This document shows, piece after piece, positions 8,443 through 14,017 of a DNA stretch of 39,792 nucleotides (the first letter of the stretch is position 1; the number at the start of each line of letters is the position of its first letter). Location: positions 1-39,792 of the IMG/VR virus record IMGVR_UViG_3300032220_001558. One strand, written 5' to 3'. A program made the position numbers and the translations under genes. The notes under the pieces are model-generated. The model was not told where the DNA came from, made no database searches, and saw nothing but the letters and a program-made list of their open reading frames with translations. This DNA is from a virus.

Positions 8443-9017
8443 ACAAAAGAATGATACTGTGTGATGTGGATGGAGTGCTGTTGCATTGGGAACAGGCTTT
8501 TGACCATTGGATGTTGCGTCAAGGCTATCAAAAACAGAAAGAAGGCAACTACAATGTGGCTGAACACTACGGTTTGGACAAGAATTCTTGTGCTCTGTTG
8601 ATACAGATATTCAACGAGAGTGCTGCCATGAGATATTTGGATCCCATTGACGGAGCCAGCCATTATTTGAATCTGTTGCACGAAGCAGGCTATACTATTA
8701 GATTGATCACCAGTCAAACATTGGAACCCATGGCTCATAGAGCACGTGAAGATAATCTACGTGATAAATTCGGTTCAATATTTGACGCAGTGATATTTTT
8801 AGAAACCGGCAGTGACAAAGATGAAGTATTGGCAACACAATCCGCAGGTAGTTTTTGGATTGAAGACAAACCAGTGAATGCTTTGGCAGGATTGAAAGCA
8901 GGCATGATACCCATGCTGTACACTCAGCCACACAATAGAGATTTCAAACACAAAGATGTTGTTAGATGCGACACGTGGAAAGACATATACCAATTTATTT
9001 CCACTTACCAAAACTAA
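8439..9017 (+). CDS. HAD-superfamily phosphatase, 5'(3')-deoxyribonucleotidase-like
   Basis: A protein of 192 residues. The start at 8439 overlaps the previous stop (ATGA) and puts motif I at the N-terminus: 'MILCDVDGVLLHW', with the nucleophile Asp and the DxDG form. Motif II is probably 'IRLITSQT', a Lys ('GSDKDEV') supplies motif III, and 'FWIEDKPVNALAG' fits motif IV. The cap is the helical type of the NT5C family. It likely dephosphorylates nucleotides in the dNTP module formed with NrdA/NrdB and glutaredoxin. The exact substrate cannot be read from the sequence. Confidence 0.78.
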   Translation: MNKRMILCDVDGVLLHWEQAFDHWMLRQGYQKQKEGNYNVAEHYGLDKNSCALLIQIFNESAAMRYLDPIDGASHYLNLLHEAGYTIRLITSQTLEPMAHRAREDNLRDKFGSIFDAVIFLETGSDKDEVLATQSAGSFWIEDKPVNALAGLKAGMIPMLYTQPHNRDFKHKDVVRCDTWKDIYQFISTYQN

Positions 9018-9036
9018 TATTTGGCAAACTATCTGA

Positions 9037-9065
9037 TTGATTTGAATCAAACAAACCGATATACT
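9037..9065 (+). promoter_or_regulatory. Sigma70-type promoter of the H1-like gene, with palindrome
   Basis: TTGATT at 9037-9042, 17-base spacer, TATACT at 9060-9065. The -35 box is one arm of a 6-bp inverted repeat, TTGATT-TG-AATCAA (9037-9050), a possible operator. Predicted +1 is about 9072. The leader holds a GAGTTT-AAC-AAACTC hairpin and then AAGGAG. Confidence 0.6.
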
Positions 9066-9119
9066 AATGAAGAGTTTAACAAACTCATTATGATATCATA
9101 AACAATAAGGAGAAACATA

Positions 9120-9296
9120 ATGCCTACACACGATGAAATAGTACAAGCATTTGAATCGTACAAAGTAGAGTCTGAAGCTTTTGAAACCAAAGGCGTAAAG
9201 GCTGCGGCTGCTAGAGCAAGAAAAGCTCTAGGGATTCTTTCTAAAGCTTCTAAAACAAGAAGAAAAGAAATCCAAGAAAAAAAGAACGCGATGTAA
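9120..9296 (+). CDS. Histone H1 (Hc1)-like DNA-binding protein
   Basis: A protein of 58 residues. The start ATG at 9120 is preceded by AAGGAG (9107-9112). The middle section 'KGVKAAAARARKALGILSKASKTRRKEIQ' (key features: alternating Lys/Arg and Ala) resembles the bacterial histone-H1-like Hc1 family, in which a similar 'KGNKAA..R.R....L.K..K..RKE' segment occurs. Such proteins bind DNA non-specifically and compact it. The N-terminal third is acidic. The gene is alone between its own promoter and a strong terminator, with codons richer in GC than its neighbours in places, which suggests high expression. It may coat phage DNA or displace host nucleoid proteins; that role is inference. Confidence 0.72.
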   Translation: MPTHDEIVQAFESYKVESEAFETKGVKAAAARARKALGILSKASKTRRKEIQEKKNAM

Positions 9297-9302
9297 TTTC
9301 GC

Positions 9303-9340
9303 TGGGGTGGGGCTCCAAAAGAGCCCTATCCCACAGTTTT
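9303..9340 (+). terminator. Rho-independent terminator after the H1-like gene
   Basis: A 13-bp stem, 9303-9315 with 9321-9333 (two G-T pairs), loop CAAAA, followed by CAGTTTT. Confidence 0.85.
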
Positions 9341-9363
9341 AGACCCCAATAACTTCAATTCCA

Positions 9364-9371
9364 CATAAATA
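9364..9371 (+). promoter_or_regulatory. T4-type late promoter of the cold-shock gene
   Basis: CATAAATA, 31 bases upstream of the start codon at 9403; predicted +1 near 9377. Confidence 0.5.
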
Positions 9372-9402
9372 AACTCATAACAACAATAAAACAAGAAGTA
9401 TA

Positions 9403-9606
9403 ATGAATCAAGGTAAAGTTAAGTGGTACAACGCCGCTAAAGGTTACGGTTTTATCACTCCAGACGATGGCAGCAAAGATGTGTTTGTACATGCATCTGC
9501 TCTTAGAAGTGCCCAGTTGGAAGTGATCACAGAAGGTCAAGCAATCAGTTATGAATTGATTGAATCTCGTGGAAGAACTGCTGCCGGCAATCTAAGACTG
9601 ATATAA
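9403..9606 (+). CDS. csp: Cold-shock domain protein (CspA family)
   Basis: A protein of 67 residues with the whole CspA fold. It starts MNQGKVKWYNAAKGYGFITPDDG, with RNP1 in 'KGYGFI' and RNP2 in 'VFVHAS', and ends 'GRTAAGNLRLI'. These proteins bind single-stranded RNA and DNA and melt mRNA structure. It has its own late-type promoter and lies between the H1-like gene and the tmRNA, so this stretch groups nucleic-acid-handling factors. There is no convincing Shine-Dalgarno sequence (only AAGAAG). Confidence 0.95.
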   Translation: MNQGKVKWYNAAKGYGFITPDDGSKDVFVHASALRSAQLEVITEGQAISYELIESRGRTAAGNLRLI

Positions 9607-9653
9607 TCCATACATAGATCCAAAATCTACCCGTGGCACAGCAGAATCATCTG

Positions 9654-9683
9654 TTGACAATCACCATGGAATATGTTTAAATA
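9654..9683 (+). promoter_or_regulatory. Sigma70-type promoter of the tmRNA gene
   Basis: TTGACA at 9654-9659. A weak -10, TTAAAT (9677-9682, spacer 17) or TAAATA (9678-9683, spacer 18), gives a start near 9690, just ahead of the tmRNA acceptor piece. Confidence 0.55.
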
Positions 9684-9689
9684 CTGATG

Positions 9690-10014
9690 TAGGCGATGAA
9701 GTGATTGTAATAATCATGTAGGACTCGGCTCGATGCCGACACCTCCACCAAATTCGCTCACGCGAAACATAATATGTTATGCTTCACGGGGGTGAAATGT
9801 TTCGACTAATGATGAAAAGATCATGGAGTTTACCAGTGAGGGCTCTGTAAAGGCTCAACATTACAAATGCTAACAAGCGTTTCGTATCAGAAGTAACAAT
9901 CCCTGCTAACTTTTTAGTTGGCTCGGAATTGATGGCAGCCTAAAAACCTGCTACTTCGGAGAGTGATCACACTTGGCAACAGAACGTGATCAGTGGTGGG
10001 AGGCAACTCCCACC
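9690..10014 (+). ncRNA. ssrA: Circularly permuted two-piece tmRNA
   Basis: The acceptor piece comes first and ends in CCACCA at 9745-9750. Its T-arm is TCGG-CTCGATG-CCGA (9725-9739). The coding piece begins GGGGGTG at 9788-9794, which pairs over 7 bp (one G-T) with CACCTCC at 9740-9746 to make the acceptor stem; discriminator A and CCA follow. TTTCGAC (9800-9806) is the D-loop analogue. ATGAT near 9809 pairs with ATCAT near 9713 as helix P2. The spacer between the pieces has a TTCGC-TCAC-GCGAA hairpin (9753-9766), as expected for a processed loop. The likely resume codon is GCT 9869-9871, 81 bases into the coding piece; the tag frame runs to TAA 9941-9943, starts ANKRFVSEVT and ends SELMAA (24 residues). 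The permuted two-piece form is typical of alphaproteobacteria. The 5' and 3' ends are estimates. Confidence 0.88.
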
Positions 10015-10017
10015 ATT
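9992..10017 (+). terminator. Hairpin at the tmRNA 3' end
   Basis: GGTGGGAG (9995-10002), loop GCAA, CTCCCACC (10007-10014); the stem extends by a few pairs each way. No U-run follows, so it may be the 3' end of the coding piece or a processing hairpin rather than a classical terminator. A 7-bp hairpin (TGATCAC 9964-9970 with GTGATCA 9986-9992) lies just before it. Confidence 0.5.
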
Positions 10018-10060
10018 AAATTCACCACAAAATCCGCACAAAATAAGAATTCTCTGAGTC

Positions 10061-10089
10061 TTGACAACAGATAAGTAATAGTTTAATAT
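10061..10089 (+). promoter_or_regulatory. Sigma70-type promoter of the peptidoglycan hydrolase gene
   Basis: TTGACA at 10061-10066, 17-base spacer, TAATAT at 10084-10089; predicted +1 about 10096, six bases before the ATG. Confidence 0.65.
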
Positions 10090-10101
10090 TGTATTAATTT
10101 T

Positions 10102-10785
10102 ATGACTTTTAAAACAAGAGCTAAAATCTGGTCACACATATTTTGGCGTTGGTGTAAATGGTACAGAAAAGAATTGTGCATTGCAGGTCTGATGCTGTTG
10201 AGTTTCTATGTGGGCACATGGTATCCCAACAACAATGCTCAGAAACAAATCACCACAGGTCCCATAGAAGAATTACGCAAAACAGCCAAGAGTCTGGGTC
10301 TAGCAGAACCCATTATGAGTTATTACAATCAGAGCACATTTATTAATGCCATGAGCAAATGTATAGACTATGTGGAATTTGGCTTGCCTAGAGATCAGCA
10401 CATACCCAAAGCCATCATAATTGCCATGGCCATGATGGAGAGTGACAATGGCAGCAGTAGATTTGCAATGGAAGGCAATAACTTGTTTGGAATTAGAACT
10501 TGGGATCCAGCAGAACCTCAGATGAAAGCCTACTATCAATTGAATGCCAAATGGGGACTTAAAAAATACAGAACCAAATGTGCATCAGTTCAAGACATGG
10601 TAAACATCCTGAACACCAAAGATGTACACCGAGAATTCAGATATGAAAGAAATCGTCAGATGAGTAAATCCACTCCTGACATCAACAAAATAGTGGATCG
10701 TTTGGACAAATGGGCCACTAACCCCAACTACCGAGACGGTATCAAACAGATCATCGAAGATAATTTAAAAGAATTTAAAGATTAG
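10102..10785 (+). CDS. Bax/GH73-type peptidoglycan hydrolase with N-terminal membrane anchor
   Basis: A protein of 227 residues. After a basic, Trp-rich N-terminus comes one hydrophobic segment (about 25-41, 'LCIAGLMLLSFYVGTWY'), so the enzyme is probably a signal-anchor protein facing the periplasm. The catalytic domain matches the glucosaminidase family of E. coli Bax and FlgJ: the general acid is likely Glu113 in 'AMMESDNGSSRFAMEGNNLFGIRTW', and 'YRTKCASVQDMVNILNT' is the usual downstream block. It should cut the glycan strand of peptidoglycan. The neighbourhood has a holin-like gene on the opposite strand, so it is the best endolysin candidate here; the anchor is compatible with a SAR-type endolysin. 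Confidence 0.85.
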   Translation: MTFKTRAKIWSHIFWRWCKWYRKELCIAGLMLLSFYVGTWYPNNNAQKQITTGPIEELRKTAKSLGLAEPIMSYYNQSTFINAMSKCIDYVEFGLPRDQHIPKAIIIAMAMMESDNGSSRFAMEGNNLFGIRTWDPAEPQMKAYYQLNAKWGLKKYRTKCASVQDMVNILNTKDVHREFRYERNRQMSKSTPDINKIVDRLDKWATNPNYRDGIKQIIEDNLKEFKD

Positions 10786-10786
10786 A

Positions 10787-10813
10787 GTGTGCCAGTGTCA
10801 AACACCAGCACAC
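10787..10813. terminator. Possible bidirectional hairpin between convergent genes
   Basis: GTGTGC (10787-10792) pairs with GCACAC (10808-10813), and inner GTGT with ACAC, with a small internal loop. It lies between the hydrolase gene (+) and a small gene on the - strand. The T-run is weak. Confidence 0.4.
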
Positions 10814-10849
10814 CATTTTGCTCTCGTTGCCTTGAACCAAATATAGTTA

Positions 10850-10957
10850 TTATTTTTTAAACTTGGCTATGATAGAGTTGATTTGATCCTTGCCAAAGTA
10901 ACCCAAGGCAACACCAACTGCTAATGTGATAATTATTGTGATCATAATTGTCTCCAT
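10850..10957 (-). CDS. Small single-span membrane protein, 35 residues
   Basis: Reads METIMITIIITLAVGVALGYF followed by the charged tail 'GKDQINSIIAKFKK': one membrane span and a basic cytoplasmic tail. It is preceded on its own strand by GCTAAATA (10978-10971), a late-type promoter that would leave an 8-base leader. It lies opposite the end of the peptidoglycan hydrolase gene. Size, topology and place would fit a lysis accessory protein, but many phage microproteins look like this, so no function is claimed. Confidence 0.6.
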   Translation of the reverse strand: METIMITIIITLAVGVALGYFGKDQINSIIAKFKK

Positions 10958-10970
10958 TGTTTTGTATAAG

Positions 10971-10978
10971 TATTTAGC
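10971..10978 (-). promoter_or_regulatory. T4-type late promoter of the 35-residue membrane protein
   Basis: GCTAAATA on the - strand; predicted +1 near 10965. Confidence 0.45.
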
Positions 10979-10991
10979 CATGTATCTACGA

Positions 10992-11020
10992 TTGACTGTG
11001 AGATTATGTGATGCTATAAT
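10992..11020 (+). promoter_or_regulatory. Sigma70-type promoter giving a leaderless mRNA
   Basis: TTGACT at 10992-10997, 17-base spacer, consensus TATAAT at 11015-11020. ATG 11027 starts 6 bases after the -10 box, on the predicted +1. Confidence 0.75.
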
Positions 11021-11026
11021 GAGAGG

Positions 11027-11371
11027 ATGAGTTTTATTGTGATGGGTTTGGGAAAAAGAATCAAAAAAAAATTAGCAAGAACTAAACGACTGGCCAAAGC
11101 GAGAGAACAGCATCGCAAGTGGTTGAAAAGTCAAGGCTTGGACAATATCAAAAAAGACAAAAACTTTGGTTACGACATTCCCGATTACACTCCCAAAAGA
11201 AAAATGCCTCGCACATCAGACAAGATACACAAAGTGAGTGGCCGTGCAGAACCACAGCACTATTCAGGTGAGCGTAAATTGCTGGGTATTGGCATGTTGC
11301 ACAAGAGCAACCTCGTGCCAGTGTTTGACGCACAAGACGCCATAGACATTTCCAAAATGAGAAGAAATTAA
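11027..11371 (+). CDS. Small basic phage protein of unknown function
   Basis: A protein of 114 residues, strongly basic. The N-terminal third is helical and Lys/Arg-rich ('GKRIKKKLARTKRLAKAREQHRKW'), followed by a Pro-rich loop and a C-terminal segment 'KLLGIGMLHKSNLVPVFDAQDAIDISKMRR' of a kind I recall from T4-like marine phage proteins. The charge suggests nucleic-acid binding. An alternative ATG at 11042 exists, but the strong promoter places +1 at 11027. It is a single gene facing a block of - strand genes. Confidence 0.72.
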   Translation: MSFIVMGLGKRIKKKLARTKRLAKAREQHRKWLKSQGLDNIKKDKNFGYDIPDYTPKRKMPRTSDKIHKVSGRAEPQHYSGERKLLGIGMLHKSNLVPVFDAQDAIDISKMRRN

Positions 11372-11373
11372 AT

Positions 11374-11625
11374 TTAGATACCTGGGTTGAATTGTTCTAA
11401 AAATTCTTGTTGTTGTTTTAACAGATTGTTGGTCATTTCCATCACTTGTTTTTCATCAAAGCAATAGGTAGTGCCAGCACTGTCAGGCAGTTCGTTCATT
11501 ATTTTTTCCACCATAGTTCGAGAATATTCTCTGCATGCTTCTATGTTGGTAAATTCAGGTTCTGTGATAAGGTAATTTTCACACTGTCCCCACATACAAA
11601 TCACTACCACTAAAAAAAACTTCAT
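11374..11625 (-). CDS. Small exported protein, unknown
   Basis: A protein of 83 residues starting MKFFLVVVICMWGQCENYL, a short signal-peptide-like segment. The mature part is acidic, with Cys residues at 'EACREYS' and 'TTYCFDEK' plus one or two near the cleavage site, so a periplasmic disulfide is plausible. It belongs to the - strand block with the holin-like gene, 68 bases downstream of it, so it could be expressed at lysis time. The function is not recognised. Confidence 0.6.
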   Translation of the reverse strand: MKFFLVVVICMWGQCENYLITEPEFTNIEACREYSRTMVEKIMNELPDSAGTTYCFDEKQVMEMTNNLLKQQQEFLEQFNPGI

Positions 11626-11693
11626 AAAAATACTTAACCTTTGATTTGTAATAATTTTATGATTGTTTAATGATTAATGCAAAGCTGTGTTGC

Positions 11694-12098
11694 TTACAGT
11701 GCTGGTTCTTCCATTCTAGCTGGTCTAGATGGTGTAGATGGTGTGGGCAGTGGTCGGCTTTGGATCGCAGGCACATTGCTGGCTCCTGCTATTTTTTCTT
11801 GTGTTCTTCCGAATGCAGTCAAACCCAACACAGCACCCATGGCCACGTGATACAGTCCTGCACCTTGCAGAGTCAGCGGCATCCATTGGCTGGTCACTGC
11901 GCCACCTGAATAGGCCTGCAGTATGGACCACAAGATAGGAGCAATCACAAAATCAAAAGTACAAGTGCTCATATAGACCCATCCCATCATGGGACGCCAT
12001 TTTTTGCTCATCCAGTCTTCTTTGGTGATAGCACTTGATGTGCTCATCTCAAAATCCTTGCCTGAATTTTCTGTCTTGTTGATGTCTATGTTGTTCAT
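11694..12098 (-). CDS. Holin-like membrane protein (GTA holin 3TM type)
   Basis: A protein of 134 residues from ATG 12098. After a polar N-terminus, 'KKWRPMMGWVYMSTCTFDFVIAPILWSIL' forms a first hydrophobic hairpin, 'QWMPLTLQGAGLYHVAMGAVLGLTAFGRTQEKIAG' a second, and the rest is a Pro-rich tail ('RPLPTPSTPSRPAR'). 'KWRPxxGW' with the later 'GAGLYH.AMGAVLGLTAFGR' is the pattern of the three-span holin family found in gene transfer agents and marine phages. It would make the membrane holes that let the hydrolase reach the wall. An internal ATG (12023, 'MSTSSAITKEDWMSKKW') could give a shorter form, as in dual-start holins. A late promoter lies upstream. Confidence 0.75.
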   Translation of the reverse strand: MNNIDINKTENSGKDFEMSTSSAITKEDWMSKKWRPMMGWVYMSTCTFDFVIAPILWSILQAYSGGAVTSQWMPLTLQGAGLYHVAMGAVLGLTAFGRTQEKIAGASNVPAIQSRPLPTPSTPSRPARMEEPAL

Positions 12099-12124
12099 TG
12101 TGATATGTTGGTTATGTACCAATA

Positions 12125-12132
12125 TATTTATC
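12125..12132 (-). promoter_or_regulatory. T4-type late promoter of the holin-like gene
   Basis: GATAAATA on the - strand; predicted +1 near 12119, leader of about 21 bases. Confidence 0.6.
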
Positions 12133-12151
12133 CAAAATGTTAGGAATTAAA

Positions 12152-12445
12152 CTACCACTTATTGATTTTTTTTCTAATGTATTTTTCGATCACAGATTTG
12201 CAGGCATCATGCCAGTATATGCCGCTGTCACGCAACTGTTCATTAGCTCTACGCAGTCGTTCTAATTTGCCACACAGTGTTCTGTTCTGTGCTGTGGTAA
12301 GTCGTTTGGTGGTGTTGCTGAGTGTATCCAATCGCTGAATCACATCATCTATGGCAGGACAGGTAATGTCAGGCACTTTAGGTGCCTTGCGTCGCACCGA
12401 TCTCCACACCGATTCATGTTTGGGTATTCTTTTTTTTCTAGCCAT
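12152..12445 (-). CDS. Small conserved phage protein next to the holin gene
   Basis: A protein of 97 residues, basic and mostly helical. 'ITCPAIDDVIQRLD' followed by 'LCGKLERLRRANEQLRDSGIYWHDACKSVIEKYI' is a coiled-coil-like pattern seen in small proteins beside phage lysis genes: a CPxID box, then a charged helix, then GxYW. A GAGG ribosome-binding sequence lies 5 bases before the ATG. It probably shares late expression with the holin-like gene 54 bases further on. The function is unknown. Confidence 0.65.
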   Translation of the reverse strand: MARKKRIPKHESVWRSVRRKAPKVPDITCPAIDDVIQRLDTLSNTTKRLTTAQNRTLCGKLERLRRANEQLRDSGIYWHDACKSVIEKYIRKKINKW

Positions 12446-12458
12446 ACTGCCTCTAAAT

Positions 12459-12466
12459 TATTTAAA
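12459..12466 (-). promoter_or_regulatory. T4-type late promoter, - strand
   Basis: TTTAAATA on the - strand; predicted +1 near 12453, with an 8-base leader containing GAGG. Confidence 0.45.
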
Positions 12467-12574
12467 GTGACTGTGTGAGTAATAAAGTGTTGCTATTGCT
12501 ACCCCACAAAATATTTTGGTTACATTAGTCATCAAAAGTCAATGATTACGCCGTTTTTGTTTTGGCATTAGTGA

Positions 12575-12603
12575 TTGACTTTGGAATCAGCTTCACATAT
12601 AAT
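12575..12603 (+). promoter_or_regulatory. Sigma70-type promoter of the lipoprotein cluster
   Basis: TTGACT at 12575-12580, 17-base spacer, TATAAT at 12598-12603. The predicted +1 is 12610, itself the A of an in-frame ATG. Confidence 0.75.
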
Positions 12604-12645
12604 GAACACATGAGCAAAAATGCTACAATATACAAAGGAGGCAAA

Positions 12646-13242
12646 ATGATAGGCTCAAGAATAGCGATTGTGATATTACTGGCTGGTTTACTGAATGCCT
12701 GTGCAAACAGAATGGTAAAACTGCCTGTGGAAACCACAGATGCTAAACAAGTTCCAGCTTGGTATTTGGATCATGCTGACACAGGATCAGAAGGATGGTT
12801 ATGGAACAAAGAAGGTATGTTCTATGCTGTGGGATCAGACGTTTCTCCAGATATGGAAATGTCTTACAAAAAGGCTTTGATTAAAGCCAAAGCAAAGATA
12901 GTGGACAGAGTGGTAGGTGAAGTGAACAACAAAACTTCATACAAATTGGATGAAACTGGTAATGCTGAAAGAACAGTGGGTAGAGTGGAAGCTCAAGAAC
13001 TGATTGTGAACATCATATCAGACACATCTTTAAGAACCTATGCTGTGGAAAAGAAATTAACATTATATAACCCTGAAATTAACAATTACAGAAGTTTTAT
13101 ACTGGTTAAGATCTCCAAAACAGATATGGATGCTATCTTAAAAAAATACGAGCAGGACAAACAAAACAAATTATTTTCGGGTTTTAATAAATCCAGTGAT
13201 TTGGAAAAGTCTAGCGATAAGTTATTAAACAAAACGAGATAA
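12646..13242 (+). CDS. Lipoprotein, LPP20-like
   Basis: A protein of 198 residues. ATG 12646 has a strong AAAGGAGG just upstream and gives MIGSRIAIVILLAGLLNAC, a lipoprotein signal peptide with lipobox LNAC (lipid on Cys19). An in-frame ATG at 12610 lies on the predicted transcription start and would add 12 residues, which would spoil the signal peptide. The mature domain ('VPAWYLDHADTGSEGWLW', 'FYAVGSDVSPDMEMSYKKALIKAKAKIVDRV') resembles the LPP20 type in which a W..G....A...A...A pattern recurs. It is the first of three exported proteins in a row. Surface change or superinfection exclusion is possible; that is inference. Confidence 0.75.
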   Translation: MIGSRIAIVILLAGLLNACANRMVKLPVETTDAKQVPAWYLDHADTGSEGWLWNKEGMFYAVGSDVSPDMEMSYKKALIKAKAKIVDRVVGEVNNKTSYKLDETGNAERTVGRVEAQELIVNIISDTSLRTYAVEKKLTLYNPEINNYRSFILVKISKTDMDAILKKYEQDKQNKLFSGFNKSSDLEKSSDKLLNKTR

Positions 13243-13243
13243 T

Positions 13244-13585
13244 ATGATCCGTTTTGAATACCTATTGGCAGCCACAGTTCTATTTTTAGCACTGATATGG
13301 GCTTCAACAGCCATAGCTGGTGGTCCTTGGAATAATCAATACTGTAATCTTAAAACAGAAACAGTGATTATTAAAGATGCCAAAGGTAATATCATTAAAG
13401 AGGATTCAGTGGAAAAATTGGTGTGTGATGATGGTCGCAAAGACTTTCTTCAATACAGCGGTATAGCCAAAAGTTGCAGAGAATTCTGGTATGAAATCAA
13501 TCTTAATGGATCATGGGTCAACAAGAGGGGTTATGTTTGTCAAAAATTTGATGGCAGTTGGGAAATCGTTCACACTGGCAATTAG
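13244..13585 (+). CDS. Exported protein with surface-antigen-like C-terminus
   Basis: A protein of 113 residues starting 2 bases after the previous stop. Residues 1-26 are a signal peptide ending 'STAIAGG'. Cysteines are at 'QYCNL', 'KLVCDDG', 'KSCREFWYEI' and 'GYVCQKFDGSWEIV'. The last part, CRE(F/Y)... G ... C.. DGSWEI, is like the C-terminal domain of RT0821/Lpp0805-type 17-kDa surface antigens of alphaproteobacteria. This assignment rests on a short pattern. The gene overlaps the next by 53 bases, so the three genes are likely co-transcribed. Confidence 0.62.
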   Translation: MIRFEYLLAATVLFLALIWASTAIAGGPWNNQYCNLKTETVIIKDAKGNIIKEDSVEKLVCDDGRKDFLQYSGIAKSCREFWYEINLNGSWVNKRGYVCQKFDGSWEIVHTGN

Positions 13586-13985
13586 TTTATTGCTGTTGAA
13601 TCAGTGTGCTTCACACACTGTGGCAGTGGACAGTCAAAGCACCTATAAAAGTGTGGAAACTGTTTACAGCAAAAACATGAGCAGTGCCAACTATGTGGCT
13701 AACTTTTTCAAATACAAATTTTATATGTTGGATGATGAAGACAAAGAAAAACAAAAAACTGCCATATATTATGCCCTTAATAATTTGGATCATGATGTGA
13801 TGACCAGTTGGTACAACAATCGTACAGAAGCACAAGGTCATGTTAAAATAGTCAGCAGTTATCCGCAAGGCAGTGGCTATTGTAGAGTTATTTTCAGTCA
13901 ATTAATTCACAAAGGCAAAGAACGCAGTTTCAGTGAGACTGCTTGTTTAGACATAGCCCATTTAGGCTGGCGATTCATCAAATAA
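13533..13985 (+). CDS. Lipoprotein with surface-antigen-like C-terminus
   Basis: A protein of 150 residues from ATG 13533 (preceded by AAGAGGGG), reading MFVKNLMAVGKSFTLAISL then LLLNQC: a lipoprotein signal with the lipid Cys at about 25. An ATG at 13551 is an alternative. The mature part ends 'GSGYCRVIFSQLIHKGKERSFSETACLDIAHLGWRFIK'. This repeats the CR...G...(T)AC...W.(F/I) pattern of the previous gene, so the two may be distant paralogues. The 5' end overlaps the previous gene in another frame. It is a phage-encoded envelope protein of unknown task. Confidence 0.65.
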   Translation: MFVKNLMAVGKSFTLAISLLLLNQCASHTVAVDSQSTYKSVETVYSKNMSSANYVANFFKYKFYMLDDEDKEKQKTAIYYALNNLDHDVMTSWYNNRTEAQGHVKIVSSYPQGSGYCRVIFSQLIHKGKERSFSETACLDIAHLGWRFIK

Positions 13986-13989
13986 ATCT

Positions 13990-13997
13990 GATAAATA
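13990..13997 (+). promoter_or_regulatory. T4-type late promoter
   Basis: GATAAATA; predicted +1 near 14003, followed by AAAGGA and ATG 14018. Confidence 0.65.
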
Positions 13998-14017
13998 TAT
14001 CCTGTAAAGGATAAAAA

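Noticed and set aside
9721-9750. A tRNA 3' half with T-loop and CCACCA
   Set aside because: No D-arm or anticodon arm precedes it in tRNA order, and the acceptor strand pairs with GGGGGTG at 9788, downstream; it is the acceptor piece of a permuted tmRNA.
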